Under the pieces are notes generated by a model, which was not told the DNA's origin, searched no databases, and saw only the letters and a program-made list of their open reading frames with translations. Both the position numbers and the translations under genes were made by a program. A stretch of DNA of 64,000 nt from Caldilineales bacterium (GTDB lineage: Bacteria; Chloroflexota; Anaerolineae; J102), in NCBI GenBank assembly GCA_024102915.1, contig JAGFJG010000157.1:62001-126000 (forward strand), read 5' to 3'. Shown piece by piece: positions 19,687 to 27,080 of this stretch (the first letter of the stretch is position 1; each line of letters begins with the position of its first letter).

Positions 19687-21084
19687 ATGACCACCAACGA
19701 TCCCGCCGTCGCGCATGATCTGGAGACCTTGCGCGCTATCCTGCTTGCGCAAGACCGGGCACAACTGGAATCGCTTTGGCGGGAACTGGAGGCGGTGCGA
19801 GCGCAGGCGGGCGATGCCGATTATCTGATCAATCTGATCGAGCCGTTGTTGACGGGCGCGCTGGCGGAACGGGTGCGCGAGCAGCCCGACGCTTTTGCCG
19901 AGGCGATCCGGCCGGCGCTGGTCTTGGGGCTGCAAAAGCAAATCGCCGAAGAGCGGGATTCGATCATCGCCGTGCTGACCCCGATCATCGGTCGCACGAT
20001 CCAGCGGGCGATGGCTGAGTCGTTCGAGGCAATGGCCCGCCAGGTCGATGCCCGCATGCATCGCGTTCTGGATTTGCGGGGTCGCGCCCGCCTATTGTTG
20101 GCCAGTGCTCGCGGCGTGGACGAAAGCGATTTGCTGATGAGGGAAGCGCTGCCCTGGCAGGTCGAACATGTCTTCCTCATCCACAATGACTCCGGCCTGG
20201 TACTGGCGCAGGCCAGCGCTCGCGATGAATTTCAGGACTCCGAACTGGTGGCCGCCCTGTTGACGGCGATCCGCAGCTTTGCGCGCGAAAGCCTGAACAG
20301 CGAACCCGGAGACACCCTGCACAACCTGCAATTAGGCCAGAATCCGGTTCTATTGGAAGAGGGAGCCTACGCCTATCTGGCGCTGGTCGGGCGCGGCGTT
20401 CCTGCTGCGCAAACGCCCCAGCAGATGCGGGAAGCCCTGGCGACCCTGCATATCGAAAACCGGGAGCTGCTGAAAACCTATCGCGGCGATTCAGGCGCCT
20501 ACAGCATTCTGCGGCCCTATCTTGAACCACTGTTGACTTCTGTTGATATAACGCCGGCCCGCCCGCCCACTGCCGGGTTGATCGTCGTGATTGCGGCGAT
20601 TATCGTCCTGCTTCTGGGCTGCGGTTGGCTCACCTATCGGGTCAGCCCGCGGGTGTTGGCGCACCTGGCCCCCACCGCGGCGCTCTACATCGTCGTCCCG
20701 CCGCAAACGCCGACGATGACGCCCACCCCAACAGCTACATCCAGCATCACGCCATCGCCGACGCCAACAATGACACCAACGGCGACGCCGACCGCCTCAC
20801 CCAGCCCGACCGCCACGCCCTCGCCCAGCCCGTCTCCCACTGCATCACCCACCCCCTCGCCGCCCCCTGCCGCCGCGCCTGAACTCAGCCGCCTGAGCGG
20901 CAGCGTGTATGTCCGCAGCGCGCCCGATCCCGCTGTTCCGGTTACGGAGAGCGCCGTGACCCTGGGCGACGTCGTGCGCGTGTTGGAACGGGCTGACCCC
21001 TGGGCGAGGATCGCATTCCCGGCCGAGGGCGAGCCAGAAATCCTGGGCTGGATTCCGGCCCGCTGGCTAGGCCCGCCGCCGTAG
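19687..21084 (+). CDS. Membrane protein with N-terminal helical domain, longin-like region and C-terminal SH3b domain
   Basis: A 465-residue protein. Residues 1-150 are helical (LRAILL motif, later VLTPIIGRTIQRAMAESFEAMARQVD). Residues 158-285 (HVFLIHNDSGLVLAQAS, SELVAALLTAIRSFARESL, GAYAYLALVGRGVP) have the beta-strand/long-helix pattern of longin or roadblock-like domains, which in other systems regulate small GTPases. One transmembrane helix follows (about 297-317), then a Pro/Thr linker (330-393) and an SH3b-type domain (397-463). I recall similar N-terminal halves in proteins that end in an OmpA peptidoglycan-binding domain; here SH3b takes that place. The Rab-like GTPase is encoded 210 bp downstream. 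Function is inferred. Confidence 0.72.
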   Translation: MTTNDPAVAHDLETLRAILLAQDRAQLESLWRELEAVRAQAGDADYLINLIEPLLTGALAERVREQPDAFAEAIRPALVLGLQKQIAEERDSIIAVLTPIIGRTIQRAMAESFEAMARQVDARMHRVLDLRGRARLLLASARGVDESDLLMREALPWQVEHVFLIHNDSGLVLAQASARDEFQDSELVAALLTAIRSFARESLNSEPGDTLHNLQLGQNPVLLEEGAYAYLALVGRGVPAAQTPQQMREALATLHIENRELLKTYRGDSGAYSILRPYLEPLLTSVDITPARPPTAGLIVVIAAIIVLLLGCGWLTYRVSPRVLAHLAPTAALYIVVPPQTPTMTPTPTATSSITPSPTPTMTPTATPTASPSPTATPSPSPSPTASPTPSPPPAAAPELSRLSGSVYVRSAPDPAVPVTESAVTLGDVVRVLERADPWARIAFPAEGEPEILGWIPARWLGPPP

Positions 21085-21123
21085 CACATGACAAATGGAT
21101 TCCTTGCTCCGAGAACAAGTAAG

Positions 21124-21203
21124 TTGACGATTGACCATTGACGATGGACGGTGGAAAAATACTCCGGCAAAATACGAACTCCATCGTCTATCGTCTACCG
21201 TTG
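21124..21203. repeat. Imperfect inverted repeat between membrane protein and GTPase genes
   Basis: The left part (21124-21154) repeats the unit TTGACGATTGACCATTGACGATGG, and the right part (21181-21203, CCATCGTCTATCGTCTACCG) is its imperfect complement. About 26 bases separate the arms. It has no T run and looks like a mobile intergenic palindrome. It sits inside an otherwise collinear gene group and may separate or modulate its transcripts. Confidence 0.65.
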
Positions 21204-21294
21204 AGAACAAAACGAATGGTTTCACTATGACCTCAGTTATGGTAATCGCCCGGTCTCATCCCACACCCACCCACCTCGCCAAAGGAGGCTCGAC

Positions 21295-21810
21295 GTGCAA
21301 ACAATCCAGCGCAAGGTATGTCTTTTGGGTGATTTCGCTGTTGGCAAGACAAGCCTGATTCGTCGATTTGTGTACAATCGCTTCGAATCGGACTATCTGG
21401 CGACCATCGGCGTTCACGTCAGCCGTAAGGAAGTGGTAGTCGAAGCCGGCGAACCGGTCAACGTGATGCTGGTGTTGTGGGATCTGGCGGGCGGCGAGAC
21501 ATTCAGCCAGATGGAGGAATCCTATTATCGCGGCAGCGCTGGCGCGCTCCTTGTTGCCGACATCACCCGCCGCGACACATTCGGCATCCTCAATACCTAC
21601 GCCACCACCTTCAGCAAAGTCAATCCCGGCGCGGCTCTGGTCATGGCCGTCAACAAGCTCGACCTGGTTTCCGACATGGAAGCGGAACAGGCGCTGGCCG
21701 AACAATGGTCCGCACGCTGGAGAGGCCCCTATTTTCTCACGAGTGCGCTGCAAGGAGAACAAGTGGAAGAAGCTTTCACGGCGCTGGCAGCCCGGCTCGC
21801 AAGCCAATAG
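21295..21810 (+). CDS. Rab/Ras-like small GTPase
   Basis: A 171-residue single-domain GTPase that reads like a eukaryotic-type Rab. G1 is GDFAVGKTS (12-20), G2 is Thr37 in YLATIGV, G3 is WDLAGGE (62-68), G4 is NKLD (120-123) and G5 is TSAL (149-152). The residue equivalent to the catalytic Gln61 of Ras is Gly67, so intrinsic hydrolysis may be slow or use another residue. There is no C-terminal cysteine, so no lipid anchor. The GTG start at 21295 is fixed by a perfect AAAGGAGG six bases upstream. The pseudo-kinase gene follows after 3 bases. By analogy with MglA and other prokaryotic Ras-like proteins it should be a polarity or signalling switch; this is inference. Confidence 0.92.
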   Translation: MQTIQRKVCLLGDFAVGKTSLIRRFVYNRFESDYLATIGVHVSRKEVVVEAGEPVNVMLVLWDLAGGETFSQMEESYYRGSAGALLVADITRRDTFGILNTYATTFSKVNPGAALVMAVNKLDLVSDMEAEQALAEQWSARWRGPYFLTSALQGEQVEEAFTALAARLASQ

Positions 21811-21813
21811 ATC

Positions 21814-23742
21814 ATGCAGGGTTCATCCGACACAGGAATACGCGGCAGCCAGAAGCTCAGGCTGGGGCATGCCGTGTTCGATAGCGATCTGTTTCTCGTC
21901 TGGCGGTCCGAGGGCTTCGAAGCGCTGATTGGCCCTTGCGATACCGGGGACGCTCTGCCCGATATCATGCCAGTGTTCAAGGGCGTCGAAGACACGCTGA
22001 TGCGGATGGCGGACTCCGCCCAACCGGACTGGTATCTGCCGGCGGTGGCGCATGTGCGGCCAGGTCAACAAGAACTGCGCTATCTCGACGTTGTGACTTT
22101 TGTAGATCAGCCTGGCGTCGCCGTGACCGTGTTTGTCTGGGATGTCACGACCGAGATGCAGGTGCGGGGCCGGTTGATTCAGGAACGCAACGAGATGCAA
22201 TTGCTCAACCAGCGACTGAGCCGGGGCGGGATGCGAAACGATCCGGTCAGGCATCATGCCGAAGCGGCCCTATTCGATATCTGCGAACAGATCGAACTCA
22301 TGGTAGCCTGGGTGGACAGACATATGATCGTCCGGGCCGCCACGCCGAATTTCCCGGACTTTATGCAACAACCGATGATCGGCATTCCCCTTGCCGATGC
22401 CATTCCCTCGCTTTTGGGAATCGAGCAGGAATTGGCGGCAATCGCCCAGGGTCATTCCCCGGCATGGCGCATCGCGGGATTTCGGCTGGCGGATGATCAC
22501 GACCGACTCTGCGACTTATTTTTCGTGCCCTGGTCAGAAAAGGGCGGGCTGTACGTGGCGGCGCGAATCATGTCGATCGAGACCAGCGTCGAGCAGATAT
22601 TGAGACAGCAACGAAACGAATTGACCCTGATCGAGCGAAGGCTGGAAATGAAATCGGCGGCGCTGAAAACCGCCCACGATCGGTTGGTGAACCTGGATAA
22701 GGAGCGGAAGGCGCTGATCGATTTGATCGCAACCGACGTTCGTTCCGCTCTAAGCGTTGTCCATGGTTACGCGGAATTGCTGGATGCCAGTCTGCGTCCC
22801 GGCGGCCAGCCCGCCGAACTAAGCGCACTGACAGCAATACAAGAGAGCGTCCATAAAGTCGGGGCATTGATTGAGGATGTACAGGCGATTCAACGGGTGG
22901 AAGAATCACTCGGCGTCATGCAGATCACTTCCGTGGATCTGACGGCGCTGATGGAGCGAACCTATGCGTTGTGGCAGGGTACGGCCGAATTGCAGGGCTT
23001 AAGGCTTGCAATCTCGATTGCCGAAGATTCCTTTTATTTTCGGGGTGACTATGACTTGCTGGCCGAAGCGGTCGATAGCCTGATCAAATGCGCTCTCGTG
23101 CAGGCCAAACGCCCTTCAACCGTGAAATTGGAATTAATCGCGCGGCGGCAGTGGTTGATCCTGCGCTGCATTTGTGAAATCGACATGTCTTCGCAACCCG
23201 GTTCACCCCAGCAGACGCATACTTATTCCAGGCTCGATACCATCGAAATACGTTTGGCCCGGGCCAGACTTGTCGCCGAAGGTCATGGCGGTCATCTTAC
23301 GTTAGAAGCCATCTCAGAAGGACTGCAATCCGTTTCCATCTGGCTGCCCGGAAATCCATATGCGAAACGAACAACCGCAGAGGAAGCGTCCGCGCCGCCA
23401 GATGAAGCGCGATCACTCCAAAAGGATGCTGCATCCAGGTTGATTGTGGCCGCAAATGGCGCCCTCCGCATTGATCGGCGACAGGGCAATGTATGGGTGA
23501 ACGAACAACTGATCAAATTGTCGCCTGTCGAATTCCGGCTGCTGTCAATTCTGGCCGAAGAGGCGGGGCAGGTCGTCCGCCACGAGCGTCTGCTGACGGC
23601 CATCCGCGAGCCGGGTTCGGAAGCCAGCCTGGATACTCTGCGCGTGATGATCTGGCGCATGCGAAAGAAACTGGGCCAATCGCAGAGCGGCGTCGATTAT
23701 GTGCGAACCGAGCGCGGCTATGGTTATTCGCTGGCGGATTGA
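21814..23742 (+). CDS. Degenerate PAS/histidine-kinase protein fused to an OmpR-type winged-helix DNA-binding domain
   Basis: A 642-residue soluble protein. Two PAS-like segments (about 20-115 and 155-255) are followed by a coiled coil (258-300) and a HisKA-like helix pair (LIATDVRSALSVVHGYAELLD, 301-324) where the phosphoacceptor His is replaced by Thr307. A HATPase-like region (370-512) follows, but its N-box reads DSLIKCALVQAK, without the Asn. Residues 543-642 form a full OmpR/PhoB winged helix (LSPVEFRLLSILAEEAGQVVRHERLL, then VRTERGYGYSL). No receiver domain is present. It therefore looks like a one-protein sensor-regulator built from a dead kinase. It starts 3 bases after the GTPase stop, so the two are very likely co-translated. 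Confidence 0.82.
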   Translation: MQGSSDTGIRGSQKLRLGHAVFDSDLFLVWRSEGFEALIGPCDTGDALPDIMPVFKGVEDTLMRMADSAQPDWYLPAVAHVRPGQQELRYLDVVTFVDQPGVAVTVFVWDVTTEMQVRGRLIQERNEMQLLNQRLSRGGMRNDPVRHHAEAALFDICEQIELMVAWVDRHMIVRAATPNFPDFMQQPMIGIPLADAIPSLLGIEQELAAIAQGHSPAWRIAGFRLADDHDRLCDLFFVPWSEKGGLYVAARIMSIETSVEQILRQQRNELTLIERRLEMKSAALKTAHDRLVNLDKERKALIDLIATDVRSALSVVHGYAELLDASLRPGGQPAELSALTAIQESVHKVGALIEDVQAIQRVEESLGVMQITSVDLTALMERTYALWQGTAELQGLRLAISIAEDSFYFRGDYDLLAEAVDSLIKCALVQAKRPSTVKLELIARRQWLILRCICEIDMSSQPGSPQQTHTYSRLDTIEIRLARARLVAEGHGGHLTLEAISEGLQSVSIWLPGNPYAKRTTAEEASAPPDEARSLQKDAASRLIVAANGALRIDRRQGNVWVNEQLIKLSPVEFRLLSILAEEAGQVVRHERLLTAIREPGSEASLDTLRVMIWRMRKKLGQSQSGVDYVRTERGYGYSLAD

Positions 23743-23770
23743 TCGATTAGTGAGCGATGAAGTAGGGAGG

Positions 23771-24523
23771 ATGAAATTGACGGAACAAGCAACACGAAAC
23801 ATGCAGAACGCCCCAAATCTTCAGGCGGGCATCCGATTCCTGGCAGAGGGCGGGTTGAATCTGTTTGCGATCCTGGATTGCGCAGGGCTGCCCGACGGCA
23901 TTCGGCGGATGATGACGGAGGGGGGAGCGCCGCTGGCCGAATACAGGCGGCTGGTGTTGATCGGTCATGGCGGGCGGCGGCTGTGGCAGGCGTTGCAGGA
24001 AACGGGGATGGCGCGAGATGATCCGATCGACCATTACAGCGTCGATCTCGCCGGGCAATTCATGCGGGATTATCTCGGCGACGCCCCCACGTTCTGGCTG
24101 TACCCCGGCACGGAAGTCGTCATCCCCCTCCAGCGGTTGGGCGAGGCCGCCGGTTGGTGCTATTCCTCGCCGTTGGGGTCAGGCATCAGTCCGGTGTACG
24201 GCGTATGGTTTGCATATCGGGCGGCGTTTCTGCTCGACGCCGATCTGCCGGAGATGCGCCAGCAGCCCGCGCCATCGCCCTGCAACGCTTGCGCCGACAA
24301 GCCCTGCATCACCGTTTGCCCGGTCGATGCCGTGCAGATGAGCGGCCTCGATGTCGAAACCTGCGCCCGCCATCGCATTCGCCCGCAATCACCCTGTGCC
24401 GACCGCTGCCTGGCCCGCATGGCCTGCCCTTATTTCCCCGAACATCGCTATACCCTGCCGCAAATCCAGTATCACTATGGGATTTCGTTGCCGACTTTGC
24501 GAGCATGGTTTGGGGGTGAGTAA
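23771..24523 (+). CDS. Iron-sulphur protein, 4Fe-4S ferredoxin-like
   Basis: A 250-residue cytoplasmic protein. The C-terminal third holds CNACADKPCITVCPVDAV (C-x2-C-x4-C-x3-CP), a standard 4Fe-4S ligand set, and a second looser cluster with CARH, CADRC and ACPYF. The N-terminal part (RLVLIGHGGRRLWQAL...FWLYPGTEVVIPLQRLGEAAGW) resembles the substrate domain of QueG-like and related ferredoxin-type oxidoreductases, but the protein is shorter. The start is uncertain: ATG 23771 has GGGAGG directly before it, GTG 23750 and ATG 23801 are in frame. It converges on the fur-like gene with a 9-bp gap. Confidence 0.72.
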   Translation: MKLTEQATRNMQNAPNLQAGIRFLAEGGLNLFAILDCAGLPDGIRRMMTEGGAPLAEYRRLVLIGHGGRRLWQALQETGMARDDPIDHYSVDLAGQFMRDYLGDAPTFWLYPGTEVVIPLQRLGEAAGWCYSSPLGSGISPVYGVWFAYRAAFLLDADLPEMRQQPAPSPCNACADKPCITVCPVDAVQMSGLDVETCARHRIRPQSPCADRCLARMACPYFPEHRYTLPQIQYHYGISLPTLRAWFGGE

Positions 24524-24532
24524 GGTAATCGA

Positions 24533-24982
24533 TCACCCCCGGCAATCCCCGCAAACCCCATACACCTCGAGCATGTGACTCTGCACCTCAAAGCCGAACT
24601 CCTCGCCCAGGCGTTTCGCCAGCTCGCCCGCGCCGCACGTGTCGAAATCGATCACGCGGTGGCAATGGCGGCAGATCAGATGGTGATGGCTGCCCTCGCT
24701 CATCAACACATAGTGCGCCGCACCTGTGCCCTGATAAATGGGCCGCACCAGCCCTAATTCGTTCAGCATTTCTAGCGTGCGAAAGACCGTCATGCGCCCC
24801 ACCTGCGGCGCTGCGTCCCGCACGCGCGCGGCCAGGTCGTCGGCGCTGATGTGGCCGCCCGAATCCACCAGACACTCGATCACAACGCGGCGAGCGGGCG
24901 TCAGGCGGAATCCCCCGGCCACCACGGCCTCGGCCAGCGCTGCGGTCTCCCTGGCGGATTGCTCAACCCCGCTGCCAGACAT
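24533..24982 (-). CDS. Fur-family metalloregulator (Zur-like by context)
   Basis: A 149-residue Fur-family repressor: an N-terminal winged helix (RLTPARRVVIECLVDSGGHISADDL, RMTVFRTLEMLNELGLV) and a dimerisation domain with HHHLICRHCHRVIDFD. Two CxxC pairs (CRHC and CGDC near the end) give the structural zinc site. ATG 24982 has GGGAGGGG seven bases upstream and lies inside the 3' end of the permease gene (20-bp overlap), so the two genes are co-transcribed. Its location downstream of a zinc/manganese-type permease and binding protein suggests Zur or Mur rather than Fur. The palindrome at 26958-26990 is its candidate operator. Confidence 0.88.
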   Translation of the reverse strand: MSGSGVEQSARETAALAEAVVAGGFRLTPARRVVIECLVDSGGHISADDLAARVRDAAPQVGRMTVFRTLEMLNELGLVRPIYQGTGAAHYVLMSEGSHHHLICRHCHRVIDFDTCGAGELAKRLGEEFGFEVQSHMLEVYGVCGDCRG

Positions 24983-25793
24983 AGCCCCTCCCTGGCGCAA
25001 ACAGAAATGTCAGCAAAAAGATAACCGAGGCCACCAAAACCACAGCCGCGCCCGAAGCCACATTCAGATAGAATGAAGCATAGACGCCGACCACGCCGGA
25101 AAACGCGCCGATCAGGGCGGCTACCGCCATCATCGCCGGCAGCCGCCGGGTCAGCAGCGAGGCCGTGGCCGCGGGCGTGACGAACATCGCCAGCATCAGG
25201 GCGATGCCCACGACTTGCAGCGCTGCCACAATGGTGATGGCGATCAGCACCAAAAGCAGGTAGCGCAAAAAGGTGGTGGGGAGGCGTAATGTCGTCGCCA
25301 GTACCGGGTCGAAGGTGATCAGCAGGAATTCCTTGTAAAACAAAAATACGGTGACGAGGACGATTGCGCCCAGCCCGGCGATCACCGCGAGGTCGGCGAT
25401 GGAAACGCCCAACAGATTGCCAAAGAGAAAATGCGCCAGATCGATGGTGTAATTGCCGGAGGCCGACAGCAAAGCCACCCCCAGGGCGAACAGCCCGGCG
25501 AAAATGACGCCGATGGCGGTATCCTCTTTGAGCGTGCCATGTTCGGTCAGCCAGCCGATGCCCAGAGCGGTGAGGATGCCGAATGCCAACGCGCCGATAG
25601 CCAGCGGCCAACCCACCAGAAAGGCGATGACGACGCCGGGCAAGATCGTATGCGCCAAGGCATCGCCAAAGAAGGCCATGCCGCGCAGCACCACGTATGC
25701 GCCCAACACCGAGCAGACCACGCCCACGATGATGGCCGCGAGCAAAGCCCGCACCATGAAGTCGAATTGCAGAGGGTCGAGGAGCCAGTTCAT
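24963..25793 (-). CDS. Metal ABC transporter permease (ZnuB/MntB/TroC family)
   Basis: A 276-residue polytopic protein of the ABC-3 permease family, with about eight hydrophobic helices. Typical motifs are VLRGMAFFGDALAHTILPGVVIAFL near the start and VGIALMLAMFVTPAATASLLTRRL in the second half. It should form the membrane channel for Zn, Mn or Fe together with the binding protein encoded upstream (25908-26948). The ATPase normally encoded between the two is missing here; the 114-bp gap holds only an inverted repeat. The 3' end overlaps the regulator gene. Confidence 0.9.
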   Translation of the reverse strand: MNWLLDPLQFDFMVRALLAAIIVGVVCSVLGAYVVLRGMAFFGDALAHTILPGVVIAFLVGWPLAIGALAFGILTALGIGWLTEHGTLKEDTAIGVIFAGLFALGVALLSASGNYTIDLAHFLFGNLLGVSIADLAVIAGLGAIVLVTVFLFYKEFLLITFDPVLATTLRLPTTFLRYLLLVLIAITIVAALQVVGIALMLAMFVTPAATASLLTRRLPAMMAVAALIGAFSGVVGVYASFYLNVASGAAVVLVASVIFLLTFLFAPGRGYVWQRG

Positions 25794-25794
25794 T

Positions 25795-25880
25795 TCAGTG
25801 GTCAGTATTCAGTAATCAGTATTCGGTAATCGGTGATTTTTCCATGTGAAGCTGATTGCTCACTGTTTACTGACCACTGA
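25795..25880. repeat. Inverted repeat in the place where a znuC-type gene would be expected
   Basis: TCAGTGGTCAGTA at 25795-25807 pairs perfectly with TACTGACCACTGA at 25868-25880. Related units (CAGTATTCAGTAATCAG, CCACTGAATACTG) extend both arms. It fills most of the gap between the binding protein and permease genes and resembles a mobile intergenic palindrome. Confidence 0.8.
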
Positions 25881-25907
25881 CCACTGAATACTGCCTACCG
25901 CCTCCGT

Positions 25908-26948
25908 TCAGCGCAGCCCCGTCACGATGGCATCGACGTCAGCGCGGAACATACCGACATAGCTATCCGCGCCGCTGCCGGACGGGCCGAGCGAGCCGGT
26001 GTAGAGCGATTCGATCTTCACCTCGTCACAGCCATCCAGTTCGGCGGCGATGGTCTTGGCCAGGGTTTCGCTGGCGCTGGTCTCGGTGAACAGCGTGCAA
26101 ATGTCGTGCGATCCCATCACGCTGACCAGATTCGCCATTTCTTTGGCGGATGGCTCGGCCAGGGTGCTGACGCCGGGAATGACCGTGCCCAATATCTCGA
26201 AGTCGTAATCACGGGCGAAGTAGGCCAGGGAATCGTGGTTGGTCACGAGGTACCGTTTCTCTGGTGGGATTTGGGCCAGTTCCGATTTGGCAAAGTCGGC
26301 CAAGTCCTGCAACTCTTGCCGATAAGCGCTGGCATTGGCGGCGTAAGTCGCGGTGTTGGCCGGGTCGAGGGCGCTGAGGGTTTGTTCGGCATTATCAACC
26401 CATTGGGCGACGTTGGAAATGCTGAGCCACACATGCGGATCGGCGACAACCCGGCCGCTTCCAGCCTGTTCGCCCTCATGGGCGTCGCCGCCGAAAGCCA
26501 GGGGAATGATGCCGGCTGAGATGGGTACGACGGGGACTTCACCCCGCACGGCATCAAGATCGGCGATCAGCGCTTCTTCCAAATCCCAACCGTTGACGAA
26601 GATCACGTCGGCCTGGGAGACAGCCGCCATTGCCTGGGCGGTGGGCTGATAGCTATGCGGGTCTTGCCCGACCCCCATCAGCGTCGTCACCTCGACGGCA
26701 TCGCCGCCAACCTGCGCCGCCACGTCGCCGATGATGCTCGTGGTCGCCACCGCTTTCAGGGGATGGCCCGCGAGTGCAATCGGCTGCAATTGCGGCAGCG
26801 CCAGCGTCATGCTGGCATCGGCCTGCTCGCTGCCTGCGACGGATGTTCCGCCCGATGGTTGGGCGGAGGAACACCCGGTCAGAAAGAGCGTAAGGACGAC
26901 AAGAAAGCCTGTCGTTAGAAATAGGACGGATGAAGAACGGTGCATCAT
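25908..26948 (-). CDS. Metal-binding lipoprotein of an ABC importer (ZnuA/TroA family)
   Basis: A 346-residue extracytoplasmic metal-binding protein. The N-terminus has a hydrophobic signal ending in a lipobox (LFLTGC) for lipid anchoring. Metal ligands of the cluster A-I family can be placed: His in VGQDPHSYQP, His in VVADPHVWLS, His in LVTNHDSLAYFARDYDF and a late Asp/Glu in TETSASETLAKTIAAELDG. A short His/Asp/Glu loop (GGDAHEGEQ) precedes the second ligand, as in zinc-type members, but it is much less His-rich than E. coli ZnuA. The start MMHRSS at 26948 is preceded by a promoter with a palindromic operator. The cognate ATPase gene is not in the window. Confidence 0.88.
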   Translation of the reverse strand: MMHRSSSVLFLTTGFLVVLTLFLTGCSSAQPSGGTSVAGSEQADASMTLALPQLQPIALAGHPLKAVATTSIIGDVAAQVGGDAVEVTTLMGVGQDPHSYQPTAQAMAAVSQADVIFVNGWDLEEALIADLDAVRGEVPVVPISAGIIPLAFGGDAHEGEQAGSGRVVADPHVWLSISNVAQWVDNAEQTLSALDPANTATYAANASAYRQELQDLADFAKSELAQIPPEKRYLVTNHDSLAYFARDYDFEILGTVIPGVSTLAEPSAKEMANLVSVMGSHDICTLFTETSASETLAKTIAAELDGCDEVKIESLYTGSLGPSGSGADSYVGMFRADVDAIVTGLR

Positions 26949-26957
26949 AATTCCGAA

Positions 26958-26990
26958 TTGAGATATTGTATCAGTGATATTTCGTCTCAA
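26958..26990. promoter_or_regulatory. 33-bp interrupted palindrome, candidate Zur/Fur-type operator
   Basis: The site is symmetric about G26974. TTGAGA (26958-26963) mirrors TCTCAA (26985-26990) and TATCA (26969-26973) mirrors TGATA (26975-26979), with 5-base spacers on both sides. It covers the -10 edge and start region of the promoter at 26990-27017 and lies 10 bases upstream of the metal-binding protein start. A repressor bound here would block transcription. The Fur-family protein at 24533-24982 is the obvious candidate; this is inference. Confidence 0.72.
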
Positions 26991-27017
26991 GTATAGCCAC
27001 GTCAGGCCAATCGTCAA
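26990..27017 (-). promoter_or_regulatory. Promoter of the metal-uptake genes
   Basis: On the minus strand: TTGACG, 16-base spacer, TATACT. The -10 touches the palindromic operator. Transcription should start near 26983. Confidence 0.75.
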
Positions 27018-27080
27018 ATGATTGACACGCCGCCCGCACTGGCCGATAATCAGATTTTACCCACTTCAAAGGAATCATTC

